This document shows, in pieces, positions 11,501-22,747 of a stretch of DNA of 64,000 nt. The DNA is taken from positions 372,001 through 436,000 of the forward strand of contig VZTI01003402.1 of NCBI GenBank assembly GCA_013397865.1, in the 5' to 3' direction. Position numbers and translations under genes: made by a program. The notes below the pieces were generated by a model. The model searched no databases. It was given only the letters and a program-made list of their open reading frames with translations, and had not been told where the DNA came from. Within the stretch, counting starts at the first letter, position 1; each line of letters begins with the position of its first letter. This DNA is from Struthidea cinerea (taxonomy: Eukaryota; Chordata; Aves; Passeriformes; Corcoracidae).

Positions 11501-14500
11501 GTAACAAAAACCCCCTACATTTCAATCCTTTCCTCTATTTTTCCTCACGTTGATCATTGAGGGGTAGAAAGTCCGGTATAGCTCTGAATTAATTTTGCAC
11601 AAATTGTTCTTGTTTGGATGAAAGGGGAGAGACGGCATGCTGCTACGTCTGCAAAAGGGTCAACTTGATATAACCAAGAGGCCAATTTTTCTCCTGCCAC
11701 AAGTATCCCTCCAAGATGAGACCCAAGAGCTTTCTTTTAATTTGACGTCTTTCTAGATCCATTTGGAAATTGCATGCATAGGTAGAGGGGTGTTTATTTC
11801 ACCTACCCCCTGGGCTTTACAAGTTCTGCTCACAAGTGCCTTTTCTTGGGGGCAGCGGGTCTGAGCAGACCAGGTGCCACCACCTCTCTTGGGGCAGACT
11901 CTCCACAACCCCAAGTCTACTTGTAAAGCTTTAGGTTCCCCCATGGCCTGGCTTGGTGTGATGGGCTCCGGAGCTGAGCGCACCGGCATCCTCACAGGAC
12001 TAGCATTTAAGTGCTCAAAAGCAGAGTTGCTTACTGAGCTCAAAGATGGGAGGATGGGACTTGCCAAATTTCTGATTTTTGCATTGTTTAGTGGTTTACT
12101 GGTACTTACTAGACCTCTAGTTTCTTTCTGAAGATCTTCAGGAAAAAAAAAATCTTTTAGTGATTTTGAAATCTTGAGTCTTAGTGAATCTTCCTGACTC
12201 TTCAGTTGTTGTGGCTGAGGGTATTTATCTTGGTGCTGTCTTGCTGATGCAGTATTCGTATGTTCAGAGCTAACATGTCTTTCCAACAGGTACATTAAAA
12301 TGCAAAGCAAGGCAAGGGATGATGGCTTTTGCTATGATACTCTTGAGACAGACAATTTTTCACACTGCTGGCTGTGAACTGTTGTTACTGCGTCTTCTCC
12401 AAATATCAGTGTTTTGTATTTTACAGGGAAGTTACAGATAGGAATAAAAATCTGTTTTCCAGTACAAAATTTTTAACATAGAGAACATCTTTAAAAAGTC
12501 GCTTTTTCTAGTAGGAGAGATGCAATTGAATATATTTTTTTCTTATTTCTACATTAGTTTTTCCATAGTTCTTTTCCTCAGTGAAGGCATTGTAGTTTGC
12601 ATGACACTGTGTTCTCAATTTCTTTAAGAAATCATAGGTTTTTTCTTCCTTGTCCTTTCCCACGTTTATAATTCTCTGCTTGCAATATCATAATTCTTTC
12701 CACAGCAGACCCCTGGATTGTCAAAGAAGACACTAATTCCGGGAGGGGATAAGTATCAGCAGTAGCCTAACAGTTCTAAACACATTTTCATGAGGGGTGA
12801 ACAGCTTTTAAGCAGTGCTTTTGAATTGCAACAAAATAAATTACAGTGTGTGGTTCTCAGACACAGGCATTATGCCATGGCTTTACGGACACGTACACTT
12901 GCTTTGCATGAAGAACTTGTGTTTCTCTAACAGACTCACCAAGATTGTTCAACCGCTTAAAGAGAAGCACATGAGGTCATTTGCTTCTCAGGGCTCTCAT
13001 CCTTTCCCCATCTATTTTTTTCACTCTTCATTTTCAAGGTGATTGATTCTTAGTACATGGAAAACATTAAGGCAGGTCAAAACCCTGCAGGACTTCCTCA
13101 AGCCATGAAGTGCATTATAAACCTCAGGTATTTTGGTTTGGGAAAATCAACAGAATTTGTCCTGTTGTTAGACTGTATCAGTAACTGCTGCAGGTTGAGT
13201 TTAAATCATAGAAAGGGACTTAGAATATTAGTTTAGTCATTTCCCTTTTGAAGAAACACTAACATTTACAAAGTTTGTCCTCCTCCCCTTTTTGTTGGCT
13301 AAATAATTGCCCTGCTGTGGTCTGTCAGAGAGGCAGCTAGATCAAGTGTCTGGTATTTTATGAAATAAGTAATATAAGCAGGTTCCCACTGCAGTGTATC
13401 ACGACTGACCTCATCTTTTTCCTATCAACATAACCTTCTGGCTTATGGTTTCTGGGGGTTAAAATCAACCTCTAACCCACCAAGGTTACCAGAGTGCAGA
13501 AGATAGATGAGGCAAGGTTAGCTGAGATTAGGATGACATCAACTAATTCTTGTTTTAAAAAAATAAATCACAAACTGCCAAGAAAAACCCCTGTGCTCAC
13601 ACTGGGTTTGATTAAAGCAAGAGTGTCACCTGGGCTTTCTGGAGTACTCTGCTGCTTGCAGTACTCACAGCAGAACAAGAAAGTTTTAGCAGAAAACAGG
13701 TCTGTAGGGGCCAGAAGGAGAGGATCCCCCCCCCCACCCCGCTGCACGTTAAACACACAGCTGGGTGGCCTCAAACCAAAGTAAAAGAGAAGGACCCTTG
13801 TACCTGGGAAAGAAGAGTAAACGTAATTGAACAACAGACCAGCAGCAGCAAAAATGAAAAAGCTTTGATTATAACATACCTGTGTGCCTTTCTGCCTGTG
13901 GCTTAAACAAATTCCTTTCAGGTTTTTCCCTATCCCTCCAGGGAATTAGGTGGACCATTTCTTTCTGTGCTTACAGAAATCCCAACTTATCTTAGATATC
14001 TTGCTCTGGAAAATAGCTCCTTGAAGTCAACTGGCATAAAAAAGGACAAAGAGTACTAAATATTTTAGCAGAATATTTTTTTCCAATAGCTGATGATGAT
14101 TCATGAAGAGCTCTGGAGAAAAAAAAAACAACCCTCCCCAAAATAGTTATTTTCCATACTTTGTCAATTCTATTTCACTTTCTTGGTGAATAGAAAAAAA
14201 TAAAAAACTTCGGTGAAGTTTTGCTTGCATCAGGGTTCGATGATCAGAAAGTCAGTATTTTACAGATATTATAGATGGATGGCATTTTGTTTCATGATTA
14301 TAAGAAATACCCAGCACTACAAATAAGCTATAAAAAAGCTTAACAAACATTTAGAGATCTTACACACCATTGCATATAAATCCCAAGACCCTAAGAGAAG
14401 GCTTGCAGCTTGTGCACACTGACTGAAATGATTTTACATTTGTAAACATCACTGCTTTTTGAAACTGTAAACAATGATTTTTCGTAACTGCTATCTTCCT

Positions 14501-17500
14501 GGCGGGGTAAGGCCAAGATATAGATATTTATTACTACACAACATGACTGAACACAGCTCTGAAGTGGCAATCCTAATCCTATTTAGGGGAATGGAAACAC
14601 CTACTAAATGTTTCAGAGTTTCACCATTTAACAAACGCAAACTGACACTTATGAGGAAAAACTGGTTCTGTGAAGGCAAAAGTAGCCTCAGCCCATGTTT
14701 GCTTAGAATGGTCTACATCCTACTACGAATGTAGTCAAATCCTATTCAGATCACAAGTGAAGTGAGGGATGTTTGGCGTTACTCTGTCTTCCCCATGAAA
14801 CTAATACACATTTTAGCATGACTGACTTTCTTCAATTCAATTTCAAAAAAACCTCCGAGTCCAGAGGAGGAGGAGGACAGCAGGGCTTGTCTAACACACT
14901 GGTGGGGTAAGCTTGCCTCCCCCCTGTCGGCATTGCAGCCCAACCAATTCATGTGGTGCTAATTAGTTCCTATAAATGAAAACAAAAATATCTCCTTTAA
15001 TTTAGGTTTAACTAGTAGAGCCACTTTGTGAAAATGGATTTGGGTGCTTAGCTTCAGTCATGTAGGAGCCATCTTCATTTAATGATCCACAAATGAGCTT
15101 TTTCCCACTGCTCAGCCATCTGCATCCCAGCATCAGCAGCATGGAGCTGGGTTATCAAGCCCAGCCTGCAAGACAAGGCAAACAGTTTGGACTATAAATC
15201 CAAGAGGTGAAAATAAGTTGAAGGAATTTGTAATTTTAGGTGGGTGTATCAAAAGAGACTGGTTGCCAATTAGCACAGTATCATGGCAGGGACGTAAACA
15301 GTCCAGAGCTGTAGTTAAATAGCGGAGCTCAAGGCATGAAGCTCAGGTCTAAACATCAGGAATCCAGATTAGCTGATGGCAGCAAAAGAGATGGGGTAAA
15401 TCATTGGGGTCTGCAGAAGAGCCTAAATAACATATGAAGGTAGTCCCTCAGTGATGAGATTTTCAGGGTTCTTTGACTTTCCTCTGGCCACAGTGAAAAT
15501 ATGATCAGGCTGAGCAATAAATATCCATTAGTTTTCTGTAAGTACTTGCAATGGAAACAGGCAAGCACTTTTCTGAAGTGTAACACTTCTGTCTGTTCTG
15601 GAACCCTATTTCAGTTGTCAACTCTGAGACAGAAAAGGTCTCCCCTGAAGGTGCATTCAGTCCCTGTGACAATCAGGGTTGTAGTGGTGCACAAATACTG
15701 CAAAGCAGTGGAATAACTGTCTCAAGTGAGATGTGTAGTATTCTGCTGTGCTAAAGGTGAAACAATTCTACCGCAGACTTGCAAATTCCCACATAGGCCA
15801 AAGATCAATTTTCTGGCCAACAAATATGTGATCAAATACCTTATCTAAAGGGGTGGAATCCGAACCTCACCCCTTACTTGAACGCCTTATAAGCCTGTGT
15901 GAGAGCTTTTGTCAGAAAATGCTGATTCGATGAAACGGAATTGTTTTGCTGAAATGTCTTCATTTCAATGAAAATTCACCACAGGCACCACCTTAAGTAA
16001 AGACTCGCCTTCTCTGTTCTTACTTTGCCACTCTGTCCTAGGAATCGAAGACCCATGTCTCTTTCTGCTGGAAAGCCTGGAAATGCTATCCTTCATCCAA
16101 AGTTTCACAGTGTTTGGGTTCCCTGCAAACATGGGATTCCAGAGCTATTATGAGCTCTCCTCCACCCTCCCTCCCCAACAATGTTGGGCAAAGAGACACA
16201 AGGAAGATAGGCTACAATCTTTCTTTGCTAAAGATGAGGCAAGTAGAGCATTCCCTGTCTCACATCTCCTCCTCTAATTTGAAACAAGGGCTGGTAAATG
16301 AGACTTTCAATAAGAAAATTAACAACTTCAGCAGTTTCATGGGTTCTGCTGGTAACTGGAGAACCTGCTAGCCAAAGGTTGTTTTTACTGCCTGCACCCT
16401 ACTACTAGTCCTGGACATCTCATTCCTCTCTTTGTGTTTGCTTTACTCTCTGGACCACATTCATCCCAAAGGAGTATCCTACTCAAGAGGCTGGGGTACT
16501 TCATCTTCTTGCGCAGGCGTGAATACACTAAGCATCTTTTGGTCCTAAATATTGCGAAACACAGTTTTAAACACTAATTTTCTGGGCATTCTGGATCTGG
16601 CCTCCTTCCCACTTCATTTCTCTTACTAGCCTTTTTGAAGTCTTGCCACACAGATAAAGTAGAAAGAATCTAGGTTTGTACCACATTTTGAGGACAAGAG
16701 GTACAATTGTCATTCTAACAGCCACAGTGATTCTCAGGGATCTGTAAAAGACTATCCAGACCTCATATGAACTGAGCTTGCATAAAGGCTTAAGCGGTCA
16801 TACAAAAGCTTCGGCACTTCTCTAGCTTAAAAGCCAAAACTTCCTCTTACTTAGGGGTCATAATTTGAAAAGAAGGGCCTCATTTGTACAGGAAGACTTT
16901 TCTTTGAAGAAGTTGTCTTTCTGCATAGTCCTTGCAGTGTTTCATTGTTTGGCAGATGATAGCACAGAGGTCTACATGTCAGAAAACATTTCCTGTTTAT
17001 GTATCAGTCTGGTCAATTCAAATTCAATTATACATTCATGTGACATGCTTTTTTACAGGCCATTCAAGTGTTAAGTGCCAGTGCAGTGTCAAATTAGTCA
17101 GCTCCTGAGTCCTTTGAGAGATTAAGAATCTACTACAGCTGCTAGCTAGAGAAATCACTTCTTTTACATTAAAATGATAGCAGTTCATGCTTTTAGTGTT
17201 CATTGCCCAAGGTCCAAACCCTTGAATTGGTTCAGCAAATCCACCTGCAAACTCTTCAGGAGTCCTTAAATTAAAAAGCAAATGTATAAATAATATTCTC
17301 TTATCTGAATGCAGTGTCAATTCATAGTATTTTCACTCCATAATGTTCCCTGGGAAGTTGCTTGCTAAGTGAAGGATAGACTTAGATGGCCTTATATATA
17401 CACACATGCACACAGATGCAGACTAGGCTTCTGAGTTCTGATGTTAAATCTTAATCTCGGGCCACTGTCTCTGCTAGTGTTCTGACTCTGAAGAAAAACA

Positions 17501-20500
17501 CTCTTGATCTCATAGTCTCCCCTAGTGACTATGTAATTATTTACATACAGGTGGATTGCTGCAACAACAGCTCCTGCGAGAAACTGCTTCTGCAGATGGG
17601 TGGTTTCGTACTCCCTAGTAGGGAGTGTCAGCAGGGGAGAGGAGATATGGAGAAGAGTTGCATGGGAGGATGTGTGGTTCTGAAGTCTCATACTGTATTT
17701 TATAAACAAGTGTTTTTCTCACTTTCTCCCCTCCCTTCCAGAAAACAAGATTTTAGTGGCTCAGCATCCTTTGCTCATCGTAGCTAACCAAACTGCAACT
17801 CTAGTTTGCAACTACAAATACAATGGGACAGGGAAGGAATTTCGAGCTTCGCTACACAAAGGAACGGACAGTTCAGTTGAAGTTTGCTTTATTTCATGGA
17901 ACACAACCAAAATTAGCAGCAATTCAAATAAAGAATTCAACTGCCAGGGGGATCGTGATAAAGACAAAGTCATCTTCAATCTTTGGAACATGAATGCAAA
18001 CCAAACTGACATCTACTTCTGCAAAATTGAGGTCATGTATCCACCCCCATACGTCTACAATGAGAAGAGCAATGGGACTGTCATTCACGTGAAAGGTAAG
18101 CTGAGAAATCTCTGTAGGCCAGTATCCTCCCTATACACACTCCCTACATAATGGCTGCAGGCAGTTCGTTTCCTTAAAAAAAATTGGATTGCCTGGTAAA
18201 ACTACATTCCTGCTCTGAATTTCCTGAAGAAGAGATCTTAAAATGATGATTAATAAAAACGACACATTGGAACAAGGAGTAAATAGGCAGAGATCGATGT
18301 TTTTGATTTCCTGTACTTAAAGTTTTCTTTGCTCTTTCCTTAAAGAGACACCCACCCAAATACAAGAGCCTCAGTCTGCAATTCCTTTGTGGATTCTGGC
18401 AACAGTGACTGGAATTCTTGCATTCTACAGCATGCTAATAACTGCAGTTTTTATTAACTACTGGGTAAGAAACTAGCATTTTCCTTTGCTCTATATGCTC
18501 TAGTAGTTCATTTCTCAGGCTATACTTGCCATGTTTACCACTAACTCACAGATCCCCCTTCAGTACAGGATGACTTCAACCCAGCTATGTACGCACACCC
18601 CTGGTGTACCCTAAAAGAGCTGAAACACCAGATGCTCTCCAGATGGGCAGTCAGGCCACTGCAGTAGATACCTAAAGCAAATAGTGTCGGCAGTGCCCTG
18701 CACACCAGCAATACCGGGACACTGTCTCTACCTCTGCCAACTGAACCTGTCAGGGAAATCTAGAACTACAAGCACTTCTGGCAAAACCCTTTGAGACTAT
18801 ACTGACAGGAGCTCACCTAAAATAAAACAATCTATAGGGAGCCTTCAGTTAGCCCAGGACCATCTGCACTGGTGTCTTGTGCCTATCCAGCAATTCCCTT
18901 GAGCAACCACTTTTCTGGCAGCTTGACTACAAGAGAATAGGAGCACCTGGATCTCAGTAGTCGCTTGTCTGTACATCAACAGTAAGAAAGCTGAGACAGC
19001 CTTACAGATCATAATTTTTGCTTTCTAATCTCTCTGGAGAGTTGACTGGCTCAAGTCACATCCAGTTCTCCTCCTGGAGTAAAAAAAGAGAGGCATGATA
19101 CAGGGGCAGCAGAAGGACATTTTCCTTGACAAGTCTTAGGGCTGTGATCTCCAGAGCCAATTTACACCACTTACTCCATGTGAGAAAGACTTGAACATAG
19201 AGAACTCAATTCCTTGCACTCAGACTTTCCCCTCAATCTTTGTTGTCAAATAGCGATTTTCAAAACAACAATTATGAGGTAGCCTGTATAAAGGGTCCAG
19301 AGTCTCTGCCAGGTTAAATGTTGCATACATACAGAAAGCCACTGCTAGCTGAAGCTTGAGATCTGCTAAGTGTTTCACAAAAAGACATGTTCTCAATCTG
19401 TGGCTATTTCTAATGGAAAACAATCAAAGGGGGCATTGCCGTAGGAAAATGCAAAGGCAGGTTAAGTGGTTCTTCTTTGTGCCCTATTGTAGGGGCTGAC
19501 TCCTCGGAGAGCTGAGAGGATTACAGCGAACAGCTGCTGGTGTTACAGTGCTGTGCTGCTGTGGCTGTGCCACAGATGAGATGCTATAGCTTCAAATCCA
19601 TCTTCTACAATCTGAACCATTTTCTCTGTGCTATATTCATTTGCTACCTAATGGCTCCACACTTTGCTACTAACATGTCTGCCCCCAGCAAGAGTGGCAA
19701 GGCTGTGTTGCCGTGTGTGTTGCTTGCTCCATCAGATTTTACCTGCTGTTATTACTGCTGGTAGTATTCTTCAGATAGTATGTCTTCTGATTGTGGATGT
19801 ATTTAGAGTGTTGTTGAATATAAATACAGCTGCCTAGAAGACACTGTGAATTGTAAAACAAAGGTCCTAATTGTGATACTTGACAGACATGGCAAGCCTG
19901 ATCAGTTCCTGAAAGCAGCTAAAGATTTGTCTATTTTCATATAGTTCTGCCTTCCCTGAAGAAAAACGGCTTTCCGTTGTGAAAGTAGCAGTCTTTGATC
20001 CTGTAATAGCTCGACATTCACTCATGCTAGCAAAATGGCTTTCTCCCATGCAAAACTACCTCTTAGGTGAATTAGAAATCCTGTATTATGGAGATGAACA
20101 CACAGAGATAAAGCTTTTGTATCTAATGCTTTACATGCATTGACTGCATTACATGGCTTAAGCAGTATGTAACTTATATTCAACACTTTGCATATATACA
20201 ACATTAATATAAAACAGTTTAAAATATTTCATAGTAACTGCCCCACTCTGCACATACAACATAATTCAGCCATCAGATTTTCTAATGCAAACCTCCTCCA
20301 ATTCCACAGCATCATATGCATATATACGGCAGCATATGCAACTATTTTTGTACATGGGAAGGAAATTTCAGTAAAAAGGAGATTGCAAAACAGTGTATGA
20401 TGAGTATTAAGGAAAAAGCATGGAAGCACCTTACTTACCACTGATCAATAAAGCCTTAAGCTATGTAAAAAACACCAACCCTGTGCACAGCCTGCAGCAG

Positions 20501-21348
20501 TCAGAGGCTGAAATGCTGCTGTAGCCACAGATTTCCTCTGTGATTTTAGGCAAATTATTTCACCTGTCTTTTGGTACTATTATTTCTGAAAGACCTGATG
20601 CTTCCCTTGTCTCATAGAGGCATTATAAGCAGGAATTCAATGGTGGAAATAAGATTTTTGAGGCCCAGATAGGGAGACATAAAAGATTAACATCAGCTCT
20701 GATTCTTTCACCCCTTAAAGGAAGGTTCAGAACAACATACGCATTGTGTCTTACTGCTGTAAATGGTAGGAAAACCATTATACACATAGTCTGGGCTGAT
20801 TTTTCTTGCTCTTATTCTGTTCAAGTTAAGCCAATTTCTCTTTTCCTCCTAATAAATAAGGACAGCCTTCACAGCTCAGACTCTACTGTTTCTGCTGAAT
20901 CATTCCACATATGAGAGAGGCAAGATGATTGTGAGAGGCATCAGTTTGTATCCTTGGTGTGTAGCATTCCTTTACCTGAAGAACTAACACTGTAAATCTC
21001 TCACCAGATAAGCTGGAGACTAACTTTCAGGATGGGCAAGTTCCATAGATTATTTGATGAGAACATGTGTTCTAAATCTTTTGCTAATGTATTTGAACCT
21101 GAAGCTGCCTTACGAATAAGCCTGCTTCCCTGAACAAGGACCTAGGGCCAGAACTGTCAGCAGCTAACATGAGAGTTTTCACAGTTCTCTTCACCCTTCT
21201 TCCACAGCAAAAATCCAAAAAGAATATGTACCATCAGAGTGACTACATGAACATGACTCCCCGGCACCCACCATACCAGAAGAACAAGGGTTACCCATCC
21301 TATGCGCCAACACGAGACTACACCGCATATCGGTCCTGGCAGCCCTGA
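11446..21348 (+). CDS. CD28: CD28 T-cell co-stimulatory receptor (4 exons)
   Basis: Joined exons 11446-11500, 17742-18095, 18346-18464 and 21208-21348 give a 222-residue type I membrane protein; all introns are GT/AG with phases 1, 1 and 0. Order: signal peptide (about 1-15), one IgV domain with cysteines 41, 67, 86 and 112, ligand loop MYPPPY at 117-122, short stalk, membrane helix about 151-173, cytoplasmic tail 174-222. The tail holds YMNM (189-192), the PI3K/Grb2 site of CD28, and a distal YAP-type motif at 208-210. Five N-glycosylation sequons lie at N34, N46, N72, N105 and N129. In T cells CD28 binds CD80/CD86 and delivers the second activation signal. The start ATG has a strong context (CACCATG). 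Oddity: the stalk has no cysteine, unlike mammalian CD28. The gene lies about 33 kb upstream of its paralogue CTLA4 in the same orientation, the conserved vertebrate arrangement. Identity is very secure. Confidence 0.97.
11501..17741 (+). other. CD28: CD28 intron 1
   Basis: Phase 1 intron of about 6.2 kb, from a GTAAC donor to a pyrimidine-rich TTCCAG acceptor. I recognise no gene inside it. The longest open frame is antisense (11753-12310, 185 codons) and has no family I recognise. A short inverted repeat, ACTCCCT-AGT-AGGGAGT, lies about 120 bases before the acceptor. Confidence 0.85.
17742..18095 (+). CDS. CD28: CD28 exon 2 (IgV domain)
   Basis: 354 bases coding the whole ligand-binding IgV domain (residues 19-136). 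It holds the four domain cysteines (41, 67, 86, 112), the DIYFC motif of the F strand, the MYPPPY loop for CD80/CD86 and five N-X-T sequons. Flanked by TTCCAG and GTAAG, phase 1 on both sides, so skipping it would keep the frame. Confidence 0.97.
18096..18345 (+). other. CD28: CD28 intron 2
   Basis: Short phase 1 intron of 250 bases between a GTAAG donor and a TTAAAG acceptor. Nothing else is seen in it. Confidence 0.9.
18346..18464 (+). CDS. CD28: CD28 exon 3 (stalk and transmembrane segment)
   Basis: 119 bases coding the stalk (about residues 137-150) and one membrane helix (about 151-173), ending in phase 0 at a GTAAG donor. The stalk ETPTQIQEPQSAIP has no cysteine. Skipping this exon would shift the frame and end translation eleven codons into exon 4, removing the membrane anchor. 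Confidence 0.95.
18465..21207 (+). other. CD28: CD28 intron 3
   Basis: Phase 0 intron of about 2.7 kb, from a GTAAG donor to a TTCCACAG acceptor. It contains a MIR-like SINE relic near 20.5-20.64 kb. No nested gene is seen. Confidence 0.88.
20500..20640 (+). repeat. Possible MIR-like SINE relic in CD28 intron 3
   Basis: Sequence resembling the MIR core: CTCTGTGATTTTAGGCAAAT, TTATTTCACCTGTC, then CATAGAGGCATTATAAG, parallel to the familiar core phrases in the same order and spacing. More diverged than the copy near 7.5 kb. Confidence 0.4.
21208..21348 (+). CDS. CD28: CD28 exon 4 (cytoplasmic tail)
   Basis: 46 codons plus TGA. It carries a basic membrane-proximal patch (KSKKN), SDYMNM at 187-192 for PI3K p85/Grb2 binding, a proline stretch PRHPP, and SYAPTRDY, corresponding to the mammalian PYAP segment used by Lck and filamin. 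The protein ends RSWQP, three residues beyond the mammalian C-terminus RS. Confidence 0.96.
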   Translation, partial: QKSKKNMYHQSDYMNMTPRHPPYQKNKGYPSYAPTRDYTAYRSWQP

Positions 21349-21538
21349 TCCCAGCAGCACACCCACCAGGAGCCTCGTGTCCTTCCAGGCAGTCACTTGC
21401 TCTGGGGCGTGGACGGACAGCCTCTCATTTTCTCGTCATGTTTGTTGCTATTGATCACAGACACCTACAACCATAGCAAGTATTAGCTAAACTTTGATCT
21501 ACTAAAAGAAAATCCAGACCAACAAACAAATATAAAAA

Positions 21539-21558
21539 GGGGGGGCGGAGGGGGGGGA
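21539..21558 (+). repeat. G-rich tract in CD28 3' UTR
   Basis: Runs of seven and eight G flank CGGA, about 190 bases after the CD28 stop. The tract can be split into four G3 blocks, so an RNA quadruplex is possible on the sense transcript. Confidence 0.6.
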
Positions 21559-22699
21559 AGTGAAAAAAGAATTTTTTTCCATGATGGCTGAAAATAAGGC
21601 CCAGCTTGTGTTGAGGGTTGTCAGTGGGTAAGACGGAAAGATGGCATCAGTCCTCAGAGCTGGTCTCTTCGTAACACTTGTGGTTTTGCTTTGCTGTTAG
21701 AAGAAGCAGAACTTCTGATATTTTCCAATAACTACTGCCTTAGATTTAACCCTTAATTTCCTTCCCTGTATGTGCAATCCCTCAGACTGTTGCTGTTAAG
21801 CCTGGCAAAATGTAAACAATAATCTTTTTTTCTGTACAAGACCAGGACACAGTTTGAAGTTCAAAACACATGCTTAAAAGAAAGAGGAAAAGGTCAGTCA
21901 GAAGGCATCCAAGCTATCAGGCTATGGAACAAATGATCAGCCAGGACAAATCAAGCTGATAGAAAACTAGTAAACCTTCAGCATGTGGGTCCTTAGGCTG
22001 GACACTTTGTAAATGTTCATAAGGCCATCTGCAGTCATGACCAAGCAACTCCACAGATTGAAAAAGCAAGCAACCTGAAGACAAAATGAAGACAAGCAGG
22101 AGAGAAAGAAAGATCTGTCTTCATCACAAACAACCCCATTTCTGTTTTGTTTGCCTTCTGCACCAAGGGAATGCAAAGTTATATATTAAGCATTAGACAG
22201 AGACCTCAGATTTTGAGAAGATTTTTACTTTTATTTTTGAATTTGAGAATTCAGAAGGTATTCTCCTGAGTCCTCCTGAAAATTCATGGACATCTTCTGG
22301 CACCTAGGTTGTACCAGAGCTCTTACAAAAATCTGGGCCAATTTATGAGCAACTAAAGACCACTTGAATTTTTTTTCCCATAAGCACCTGGTTTTTGTGG
22401 TGTGAGAGGATTCTTCATTCCCAGCATTGTAAATTGGACCTGCAAGTTCTCAGACATCTGCAGGATCTGCTCTGGGCACTTTGAGGAACTTTGTGTTATC
22501 TGGAAGTTACTTTTCTCTCTAAATATGTTCTTCAGGACTGCTCCATGCCAGAGTAGGACAGTCTTTAGCAAAAGATGATTCATTCTTTCAATCTAGTATG
22601 TTTACAATAACAGGACATCCTAAATTGTAACTGGGGTTGCCTTGGCATAAAATCCCTTTTCATACACAAGAGACAATGTTTATTTTATAGAAACTACTG

Positions 22700-22747
22700 A
22701 ATAAACAATTAAAAGAAAAAAAAATCCACATTCCACTTTGAAATAAA
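22700..22747 (+). terminator. CD28: Candidate CD28 poly(A) signals
   Basis: Two AATAAA hexamers 42 bases apart in an A-rich stretch, about 1.35 kb after the CD28 stop codon. No transcript evidence is available. Confidence 0.35.
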
